The position numbers and the translations under genes are program-made. A stretch of 64,000 nucleotides of DNA from Acidobacteriota bacterium (GTDB taxonomy: Bacteria > Acidobacteriota > Vicinamibacteria > Vicinamibacterales > UBA2999): positions 39,197 to 103,196 of the forward strand of contig JADZCN010000022.1 of the NCBI GenBank assembly GCA_020851565.1, written 5' to 3'. Positions 34,480 to 41,786 of the stretch are shown piece by piece; within the stretch, counting starts at the first letter, position 1, and every line of letters begins with the position of its first letter. The notes under the pieces are model-generated. The model saw only the letters and a list, made by a program, of their open reading frames with translations. It did no database searches and was not told the origin of the DNA.

Positions 34480-35638
34480 CGGCACGGGTCCCCTGGCGGG
34501 CGGTGGAACCCGATCGGGATGCCAGGGCCTCGAGGGCTTGGGCCGTTCGGGCGACGAGGCGATCCGTGCTGAACAAGCCAACCACGCGAGTCCGCGCGGC
34601 CAGGCCGCGCGCCGCCCGAGCCTCCGAGCTCTCGGCCAGCATCTGGTGGCACGCGTCGGCCAGCGCTTCGTCGTCGCGCGTCGGCACGACGAGCCCCGTG
34701 TCGCCCACCAGTTCGGGCGCGTCACCCGCGCGCGTGGTCACGCACGGGGTTTCGCAGGCCATCGCCTCGGCAACGGCGTTGGGCATGCCCTCGCGGTCCG
34801 AGCTGAGGACGAGGCAATCGAGCGCGCTGTAGACGGCGGGCATGTCGTCGCGCGGACCCGCCCAGGTGAGCGACGCGCCCAGGCTCCGTGCCGCGTCGGA
34901 CTGACGAAGCGATGCCGCGTAGGGCGAGGACGCCTCGCCGACCACGACGAACCGCCAGCCGGGCGCCCGCGCATGAAGCCGCGCCGCCGCCGCCAGGAAC
35001 ACCTCCGGTGCCTTCGTCGGGTCGACGCGCGCGACCAGCCCGACCAGCGGCTCGTCTCGACCGGCGCCCCACTCGGCGCGCACCCGGAGCCGGCCCTCCT
35101 CGTCACGGTGGAACCGGTCCACGTCCACGCCGTTGGGGATCACCAGCTCGGACCGCGGACGGTAGCCCGACCGCCGATGCTCGGCCGCGCCGGCCTCGGA
35201 GTTGTAGATGATGAGATCGACGAAGCGGGACAGCCTGGCGCTGGCGAGGAAACTGGCCCGGTGCGACCAGTCATATCGCGAGAAGTCAATCGACGCCGAG
35301 CGGATGCCCCATGCCACGCGGGCGCCGTGCGCCCGGCCAAGCAGCCAGGCCAGCTCGTTGGCCACACCAAGATAGCCGTGCACGACATGGGGCCGCCTGC
35401 GGCCCACCTCCCGCCATGCGCGCCCCAGGAACCGCGCGACGTCCCAACGGCCTGCCTTCTGCAGGGACACCAGCTCCACCCCGGTCCCCGCCAGCAGCGG
35501 CTCAAGCGCGCCGCCGCCGTAGAAGGTGAGCACGCTGACGGTGAACCGGTCGCGCGGCAGGCGGCGGGCGAGCTCCACCAGCTGGCGCTCGGCGCCGCCG
35601 CGATCGAGCGAGCGGATGAGGAACGCGACCCGCGTCAT
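34472..35638 (-). CDS. GT4-family glycosyltransferase
   Basis: A 388-residue GT-B enzyme. The N-terminus reads RVAFLIRSLDRGGAERQLVE. The donor site contains VGLVARVDPTKAPEVFL and the E-x7-E motif in DREGMPNAVAEAMACE. It is closely similar in layout to the next gene downstream, perhaps an old duplication. The ATG overlaps the methyltransferase stop (ATGA). Confidence 0.87.
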   Translation of the reverse strand: MTRVAFLIRSLDRGGAERQLVELARRLPRDRFTVSVLTFYGGGALEPLLAGTGVELVSLQKAGRWDVARFLGRAWREVGRRRPHVVHGYLGVANELAWLLGRAHGARVAWGIRSASIDFSRYDWSHRASFLASARLSRFVDLIIYNSEAGAAEHRRSGYRPRSELVIPNGVDVDRFHRDEEGRLRVRAEWGAGRDEPLVGLVARVDPTKAPEVFLAAAARLHARAPGWRFVVVGEASSPYAASLRQSDAARSLGASLTWAGPRDDMPAVYSALDCLVLSSDREGMPNAVAEAMACETPCVTTRAGDAPELVGDTGLVVPTRDDEALADACHQMLAESSEARAARGLAARTRVVGLFSTDRLVARTAQALEALASRSGSTARQGTRAGA

Positions 35639-36333
35639 GCCGGCGGCGACCTGTGGCGGGCGACGAACACGATGTTCTCGTTGCGCCCATGCACCCCCGC
35701 GAGCGAGAGCAGCTTCTTCGCCGCGGCCACGCCGCGGCCCTTCCAGTTGAGCGCCCGCCAGTCCACGAAGGCGACGATGTCGGCGCGCTCGACCGTGAGG
35801 GCAGTGGAAAGCGCGGCCCGCATCTGCGCCACGGTGAAGGCCTGCTGATGCCCCCAGCGGTGGAACTCCTCGCCGCAGTGCGGGCAGACCACGCGCTGCT
35901 CGTCGAGGTTCTCGTCGAAGGGGACCGTGCCGTACAGGCGGCCCTCGGGGCGGAGGACGCGACTGATTTCGGGCAGCGCCGCCTGGAGCTGCCCGGCCGT
36001 GAGGTGTTCGAAGACCTCCGAGCAGAACACGGCGTCGAAGGAGGCCTCGGCGTAGGGCAGCGCCTCGATGAGGCCCTGCCGAGCCCGGATGCCGAGAGCG
36101 ACGCTCCGGGTGACCGCGTCCTCGCTCGGATCCAGGGCGTCCACCTCCCATCCGCGCGCCATCGCCAGGCGTTCCAGCGTGGCGTCCCCGATGCCGACGT
36201 TGAGGACGCGGAGCGGGCGGCCGCCGGCGGCCCGGGCGGCGCGCTCGAGCAGGAAGGCGAGCCGCGGGCCGGCCGATGCGAAGCGGTGCAGCCCCACGCT
36301 CTGGTAGTGGTCCCAGATCCGCTGGTTGCTCAT
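35635..36333 (-). CDS. SAM-dependent methyltransferase with a zinc-finger-like insert
   Basis: A 232-residue Methyltransf_11-type protein. Motif I is RVLNVGIGDATLERLA, and CSEVFEHLTAGQ matches the motif-IV region of sugar/quinone methyltransferases. An insert VVCPHCGEEFHRWGH has the CxxC...HxxxH look of a small zinc site. The ATG overlaps the flippase stop. It probably modifies a glycan or its carrier. Confidence 0.82.
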   Translation of the reverse strand: MSNQRIWDHYQSVGLHRFASAGPRLAFLLERAARAAGGRPLRVLNVGIGDATLERLAMARGWEVDALDPSEDAVTRSVALGIRARQGLIEALPYAEASFDAVFCSEVFEHLTAGQLQAALPEISRVLRPEGRLYGTVPFDENLDEQRVVCPHCGEEFHRWGHQQAFTVAQMRAALSTALTVERADIVAFVDWRALNWKGRGVAAAKKLLSLAGVHGRNENIVFVARHRSPPA

Positions 36334-37592
36334 GGAATCCGCACGGCGTGTCGCCGTCTCACGTGGAGGAGCAGCATCGTGAAGGAAGCCAGGTACATCA
36401 GGCTGGTGGCGAGGGCGATCCCCGGCAGGCCCATATAGCGTATCAGCACGAGGTTGAGCACCGCGTTCAGCAGCGTGTTGACGAGCGAAATCCAGGTCAG
36501 GGCGCGCGTGGATCCCAGGGCCGTGACGAGCCGCACCAGGACGATGCCGGCCACGTAGAACGGAATCTGCAGGGCCAGGAATGCCTGCACGTCGGCCACG
36601 AGCGCCGTGTCCGCGCCCGTGAACGATCCGCGCTGGTAGACGAGCGCGATGATCGGCGCCGACCACACCGTGAGCACGGCCACCACGGGCACCGAGGCGA
36701 GGCCCACGATGAGCAGCCACCGCCGCACGACGTGACCCAGCCCGTCCATGTCGCCGCGCGAGACGAGGAGCGAGAAGTACGGCACTACGGCGACGCCCAG
36801 TGCGCCCGTCCCCAGGCTGGTGATCACGGCCACGAGGCGGTTGCCGTACTCCAGGGTCGCGACGCTGCCGGGGAGCAGGGCGGCCGCCATGGCCTGGTCC
36901 ACGAGGCTGCTGCTCGCCATCAGCACCGAGCCCGCGGCGACGGGCAGCCAGTACCAGACGAGCCGCTGCAGGTCCGGGTCGTAGTGCACCCCGGGTGGCA
37001 GCAGCCCGACGCCGGTCGAGCGCAGCAGCCACCCGAGCCAGGCCGCCTCGAACACGGCGCCCACCGTCATCGCGAGGGCCAGGCCATGGACGCCGAGCCC
37101 CGGCATCCAGATCAGGACGGCAATCGTGATGGCCGGTGTCACTGCGGCGGACAGGCTGACCAGGCCGAACTTCTCGTCGGCGACCAGCGCCGCGCCCCAG
37201 AGGGTGCGCACGCCCATGGCCACGACCATGGGCATGAGCCACCACATGAGCCCGGCGGCGAGCCCGCGCTTGGCGGCGTCGAAGCCGGCCGCGATGAAGG
37301 GCAGGTAGGACGGTGCGGCGGCGGTAAGCGCGATCATCGCGACCGCGAGGCCGGCGACGGTCCACGCCACGGCGGCGGCGAGGAGATGCTCGGACGCGCG
37401 CACGCCGCGCCGCTCGCGGAGGTCGACGTACACGGGCACCAGCGCGGCACCGAGTGAGCCCGCCAGCACGTTGACGATGAAGCCGGGCACGAGGAGCGCC
37501 ACGACGAACGCATCGAAGTCGTCGCCGGTGCCGAACCGGGAGGCGGTGATGACCTCCTTGCCGAACGTGACGGCCTTGACCGCCAGCGTCAT
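36330..37592 (-). CDS. MurJ/Wzx-type lipid-linked oligosaccharide flippase
   Basis: A 420-residue membrane protein of the MVIN/MATE-like MOP superfamily with ~12 TM segments; FGKEVITASRFGTGDDFDAF is the family-typical first helix region. It should flip lipid-linked repeat units across the inner membrane. The annotated ATG at 37592 probably misses the true N-terminus: the frame is open for 22 more codons with protein-like sequence (SVNRRILGASVTIL) that resembles MurJ starts, but the only candidate start there is a CTG at 37658. Confidence 0.85.
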   Translation of the reverse strand: MTLAVKAVTFGKEVITASRFGTGDDFDAFVVALLVPGFIVNVLAGSLGAALVPVYVDLRERRGVRASEHLLAAAVAWTVAGLAVAMIALTAAAPSYLPFIAAGFDAAKRGLAAGLMWWLMPMVVAMGVRTLWGAALVADEKFGLVSLSAAVTPAITIAVLIWMPGLGVHGLALAMTVGAVFEAAWLGWLLRSTGVGLLPPGVHYDPDLQRLVWYWLPVAAGSVLMASSSLVDQAMAAALLPGSVATLEYGNRLVAVITSLGTGALGVAVVPYFSLLVSRGDMDGLGHVVRRWLLIVGLASVPVVAVLTVWSAPIIALVYQRGSFTGADTALVADVQAFLALQIPFYVAGIVLVRLVTALGSTRALTWISLVNTLLNAVLNLVLIRYMGLPGIALATSLMYLASFTMLLLHVRRRHAVRIP

Positions 37593-37662
37593 CGCCAGGA
37601 TCGTGACGCTGGCACCGAGGATCCGGCGGTTGACCGAAGGGCTCGTCGGCGGTTCCAGAGAT

Positions 37663-37672
37663 TACAATCATA
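37663..37672. promoter_or_regulatory. Overlapping divergent -10 elements of the polysaccharide locus
   Basis: TACAAT on the plus strand (37663-37668) and TATGAT on the minus strand (37667-37672) overlap between the flippase and the first rightward glycosyltransferase. Good -35 boxes are not seen at 17 bp. A shared divergent promoter fits the layout. Confidence 0.4.
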
Positions 37673-37682
37673 CCTGTTCTCG

Positions 37683-38816
37683 ATGCATGCACGCCGGCTC
37701 CTCCACCTCGTTGGAACGTCCCGCGTGGGCGGCACGGAGCGCTTTCTCTCCTCTCTCGCGGCCGGTCTTCGACAGGCGGGCTGGATCAACGGCATCGCGG
37801 TCCTCGAGGCCCCCGGCCCGCTGGCCGAGGCCTACGCGCGCGCGGCCGACGACGTGCGGCACCTCGATGTCGACTCTCGAGGCATGGTCGGCGCCTTGCG
37901 CGAGTGGCGGGCGCTCGTCCGCGCCTTCGCACCCGGCGTTGTGATCCTGTACGGCTTCAGGGCCAACCTCCTGGGCCGCGTTGCCAGCGGGGCCGTGCCG
38001 GTAGTCAGCGCCCTGCGCAGTGTGTACATCGACGAGCGCGGCACGCGCGTGGCACGATGGCTGGATCGCGCCACGTTTCACCGGGTGGACGCCTGCATCG
38101 CCAACTCGCAGGAAGCCATCCGCCGGCACGTGGCCGCCGGCTTCCCGGCCGATCGGTTCGTCTGGATCCCGAACGGCATCGACGTCTCGCGCTTTCGGGA
38201 GGTGTCCCGCGAACGGGCGCGCGAACGACTGCACGTGCCGCGTGACCAGCGCATCGTGCTGAGCATCGCGAACCTGAAGCCCGTGAAGAACCACGGGGTG
38301 CTGCTCGACGCGTCGCGGGCCCTGCACGACGCCGGCGTGCGCCACCGGCTCTGGCTCGTCGGCGAGGGGCCCCTGCGCGGCACCCTGGAGGAGCGGGCCC
38401 GCGCCCTTGGCATTCACGCCCATGTGGACTTCCTGGGCGCCGTGGCCGACCCCCTGGACTGCTATGCGTGCGCCGACGCGTTCGCGTTGACGTCAGACTA
38501 TGAGGGCATGCCGACCGTGCTGATCGAGGCGTTCGCCGCCGGCGTGCCGGTCGTCGCCACGCGCGTGGGGGACGTGCCCGCGATGTGCGCGGGGGACGCG
38601 GGCGTCGTGGTTCCGCCACGGGACGCGTCCGCGACCGCTCGGGCGCTCGAAGCGGTGCTGACGGATGCGGATCTCGCGCGCCGGTTGCGGGCGCGGGGCG
38701 CCGAGGTGGCCGCACGCTACAGTGCGGGCGCGATGGTGAGCCGCTACGCACGCGTGCTCGAGGACGTGGCCGAGGGACGCCCGCCGTCAGTTGCCATCGA
38801 AGCGGTGGCCGGATGA
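37683..38816 (+). CDS. GT4-family glycosyltransferase
   Basis: A 377-residue GT-B glycosyltransferase. The N-terminal glycine loop is LVGTSRVGGTERFLSSL, the donor site has LSIANLKPVKNHGVLL, and the E-x7-E motif is SDYEGMPTVLIEAFAAG. It is the first gene of the rightward half of the polysaccharide locus, and its stop overlaps the next gene's ATG. Confidence 0.87.
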   Translation: MHARRLLHLVGTSRVGGTERFLSSLAAGLRQAGWINGIAVLEAPGPLAEAYARAADDVRHLDVDSRGMVGALREWRALVRAFAPGVVILYGFRANLLGRVASGAVPVVSALRSVYIDERGTRVARWLDRATFHRVDACIANSQEAIRRHVAAGFPADRFVWIPNGIDVSRFREVSRERARERLHVPRDQRIVLSIANLKPVKNHGVLLDASRALHDAGVRHRLWLVGEGPLRGTLEERARALGIHAHVDFLGAVADPLDCYACADAFALTSDYEGMPTVLIEAFAAGVPVVATRVGDVPAMCAGDAGVVVPPRDASATARALEAVLTDADLARRLRARGAEVAARYSAGAMVSRYARVLEDVAEGRPPSVAIEAVAG

Positions 38817-39988
38817 TGGCCAGGGTGCGAGTACTCCGCATCATCGCCCGCCTCAACGTCGGTGGCCCCGCCATCCACGCCACCCTGCTCACCGAACGGC
38901 TGGACCCGACCCGCTACGATTCGCGCCTCGTGGCAGGGACCGTCGAGCCCGGGGAGGGCGACTACCTGGGGCTTCATGAGCGCACCGTTCGGGGGCTGAT
39001 CAGCCTTCCCGATCTTGGGCGTGAGATTCGCGGCCTGTCGGACCTGCGCACGCTGGGGTCGCTCGTGCGCATCATCCGCGAGTTCAGGCCCCACATCGTC
39101 CACACGCACACCGCGAAGGCCGGCGCCGTCGGGCGCGCGGCCGCGCTGCTGTGCGGCGTGCCCGTCGTGGTGCACACGTTTCACGGCCACGTGCTGCGCG
39201 GGTACTTCTCGCCGGCGAAGACCCGCGTGTTCCGGCAGATCGAGCGCTTCCTCGGGCAGAGGAGCTCCGCGCTCGTGGCCGTCAGCCCCAAGGTGCGTGA
39301 GGAGCTGCTCGCGCTCGGCGTGGGGCAGACCGACCGGCTCCATGTCGTGCCGCTCGGGCTCGATCTGGAGCGGTTCCGCACATACGACGAGCCGCGCGCC
39401 GAGGCGCGCGCCGCGCTTGGCCTGCCCGAAGACGCGTTCGTCACCAGCATCGTCGCGCGGCTGGCGCCCATCAAGGCCCATGAGGTGTTCCTCGATGCCG
39501 CCCGGCGCTTTGCCGAGGTGCATCCGCGTGCGATGTTCCTCGTCGTGGGCGACGGGGAGCGCGGCGATGAGTTGAAGGCCGAAGTGGCGCGCCTCGGACT
39601 GGACGACCAGGTCCGCTTCCTGGGCTGGCGCGCCGACCTCGAGCGCATCTACCGTGCCTCCGACGCCGTCGCGCTCACGTCGAGGAACGAGGGATCCCCC
39701 GTGGCTCTCATCGAAGCCATGGCCGCGGGGTGCTCGGTCGTGTCCACGCGCGTTGGCGGCGTGCCGGATGTCGTCACCCACGGGGAAACCGGGCTGCTGG
39801 TCGAGATGGACGATGCAGCGGGCCTGGCCGAAGCGCTCAGGCGGCTGGCGTGCGACCGCGCTCTGGCCGCACGCCTCGGCGCCGCTGGCCAGGCGAGCGT
39901 CATCGAGCGGTACGGTGCATCTCGCCTGCTTCGAGACGTCGATGCGCTCTACCAGACCCTCCTGGACGAGGCGGGGGTGCGGCCGTGA
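38813..39988 (+). CDS. GT4-family glycosyltransferase
   Basis: A 391-residue GT-B enzyme similar to capsule/colanic-acid transferases. It has IIARLNVGGPAIHATLL, then VHTHTAKAGAVGR and VVHTFHGHVLRGYF, the long conserved stretch of the WcaA/EpsD-like group, and the donor-site SRNEGSPVALIEAMAAG. It ends in an overlap (TGATG) with the WecA-like gene, suggesting it acts right after or on the product of that initiating transferase. Confidence 0.88.
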   Translation: MMARVRVLRIIARLNVGGPAIHATLLTERLDPTRYDSRLVAGTVEPGEGDYLGLHERTVRGLISLPDLGREIRGLSDLRTLGSLVRIIREFRPHIVHTHTAKAGAVGRAAALLCGVPVVVHTFHGHVLRGYFSPAKTRVFRQIERFLGQRSSALVAVSPKVREELLALGVGQTDRLHVVPLGLDLERFRTYDEPRAEARAALGLPEDAFVTSIVARLAPIKAHEVFLDAARRFAEVHPRAMFLVVGDGERGDELKAEVARLGLDDQVRFLGWRADLERIYRASDAVALTSRNEGSPVALIEAMAAGCSVVSTRVGGVPDVVTHGETGLLVEMDDAAGLAEALRRLACDRALAARLGAAGQASVIERYGASRLLRDVDALYQTLLDEAGVRP

Positions 39989-41757
39989 TGTCCATCGCCT
40001 GGCCGGCCGTGGCCGCCTTCGGGCTGGCCATCCTCCTGACCGTAATCATCAAGCGCGTCGCGCTGGCCGCCGACATCGTGGCCGTGCCCAAGGCGGATCG
40101 GTGGCACCGCGGACGCATTCCGCTCCTCGGCGGCGTGGCGATTGCGGGCGCGGTGCTGATGGTCGCCGCGCTCGTGCCCGGCCGGTCCGGTCAGGCCTGG
40201 CTGCTGATTGCCGCCTCCGTCGTCCTCGCCATCGTGGGCCTCGTCGACGATGTGCGGCCCATACGCCCGCAGACCAAGCTGGTGGCGCAGCTGCTGGTGG
40301 CCTCCGTGCTCGCCGGGTCGGGGTTGACGCTCGGGCTCACCCAGGTGGTCGCCCTCGACCAGCTGATCACCGTCGTGTGGCTGGTGGGCCTGTCGAACGC
40401 GTTCAACCTGCTGGACAACATGGACGGCCTGGCCGCGGGCATCGGCTTCATCGCCTCGGCGTTCCGCCTCGTGTTCTTCCTCCAGGACGGCAACCTCGAG
40501 GGCGCCATCCTGGCCGGCATCCTCTGCGGTGCGCTGGCGGGCTTCCTCGTCTTCAACTTCCAGCCCGCGTCGATCTTCATGGGCGACACGGGGAGCCTCT
40601 TCATCGGGCTGATGGTGGGCGGCCTGAACGTCCTTGGTCCGCTCGCGTACTCGCGGGGCACCTTCTCGGTCCTCGTGCTCCCGGTGCTGATGCTGCTCGT
40701 GCCGCTCTTCGACACGACGTTCGTGACCATCGCGCGCACCGTCGCGGGCCGATCGGTGGCGCAGGGTGGGCGGGATCACACCTCGCACCGCCTGGTGGCA
40801 ATGGGGCTGTCCGAGCGCGGCGCCGTGCTCATGCTCTGGGGCATCGCGGCCCTCTCGGGCATGGTCGCGGTGCTGTCGTACCGGTACGGGCTGCCCTACA
40901 CCGCCACCCTCGTGGGCCTGGTCGTCGTCGGGGTGCTGGTGCTGGCCATCCAGCTGGGCCGCCTGCGCGTGTATCCCGAGACCGGAAGGGAAGTGCCGCG
41001 GTTCGTGGCGGCCCTGGCCGAGTTCCAGTTCAAGCGCCAGGTGGCCACCGTCGTCATCGACTCCGGGCTCATCGTGATGGCGTACTACACGGCCTACCTG
41101 CTGCGCTTCGAGGGGAACCTCGAGACGGAGCTCCCCGCCTTCTCGCGATCGTTCCTGATCGTGCTGGCGTGCCAGCTGGCGGCCCTCGCCCTGTTCCGCA
41201 CCTACCAGGACCTGTGGCGCTACGCGGGACTGCACGACATGCTGAACCTCGCGAGGGCGACCACGGTGGGCACGGCGGCGGCCGTCTTGGCCCTGGTGTA
41301 CCTCGAACGATTCGAGGGCTACTCTCGCGCCCTCTTCGTCATTCACTGGCTGCTGCTGCTCGGCTTCCTGGCGGCCAGCCGCCTGTCGTTCCGCGCCATT
41401 GGCGAGCTGCTGGCCGGGCCCGGCCACGGCGCGACCCGGACGCTCATCTACGGCGCGGGCGCCGGCGGCGTGATGGTGCTTCGCGAAGCCCGGACGAACC
41501 GGGGGCTCGACTGGAACGTCGTGGGCTTCCTGGACGACGACCGGGACAAGCAGCGCACGAGCGTGCACGGGATGCCCGTGCTCGGCGGCGTGGACCAGCT
41601 CCCGGGGGTACTGGAGGAGCATCGCGTCGAGCAGGTGGTGGTGTCCACCTCGGCGCTTGACGCCGGGCGGCGGGCCGAGCTTCGACGACGGTGTGCGGAG
41701 GCGGGCATCCCCGTCGTCCAGGCGTCGCTGCAGTTCGAGGCCGACACGCATGCCTGA
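39988..41757 (+). CDS. WecA/MraY-family sugar-1-phosphate transferase fused to a FlaA1-type Rossmann domain
   Basis: A 589-residue membrane protein. Residues 1-~330 form a polyprenyl-phosphate GlcNAc-1-phosphate transferase-like domain: conserved PLLGG, the catalytic VGLVDDVRP, NAFNLLDNMDGLAAG and FMGDTGSLFIG, and the HTSHRL loop. Residues ~350-470 add four TM helices (FKRQVATVVIDSGLIVMAYY), typical of the N-terminus of FlaA1/CapD/WbpM proteins. The rest is a Rossmann domain (TLIYGAGAGGVMVLRE). The C-terminal epimerase/dehydratase domain of that family is absent. The enzyme should start repeat-unit synthesis on undecaprenyl phosphate. A GTG at 39985 is an alternative start. Confidence 0.85.
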   Translation: MSIAWPAVAAFGLAILLTVIIKRVALAADIVAVPKADRWHRGRIPLLGGVAIAGAVLMVAALVPGRSGQAWLLIAASVVLAIVGLVDDVRPIRPQTKLVAQLLVASVLAGSGLTLGLTQVVALDQLITVVWLVGLSNAFNLLDNMDGLAAGIGFIASAFRLVFFLQDGNLEGAILAGILCGALAGFLVFNFQPASIFMGDTGSLFIGLMVGGLNVLGPLAYSRGTFSVLVLPVLMLLVPLFDTTFVTIARTVAGRSVAQGGRDHTSHRLVAMGLSERGAVLMLWGIAALSGMVAVLSYRYGLPYTATLVGLVVVGVLVLAIQLGRLRVYPETGREVPRFVAALAEFQFKRQVATVVIDSGLIVMAYYTAYLLRFEGNLETELPAFSRSFLIVLACQLAALALFRTYQDLWRYAGLHDMLNLARATTVGTAAAVLALVYLERFEGYSRALFVIHWLLLLGFLAASRLSFRAIGELLAGPGHGATRTLIYGAGAGGVMVLREARTNRGLDWNVVGFLDDDRDKQRTSVHGMPVLGGVDQLPGVLEEHRVEQVVVSTSALDAGRRAELRRRCAEAGIPVVQASLQFEADTHA

Positions 41758-41786
41758 CGGGGCAGCGGTGCTATAACCACTGCACC

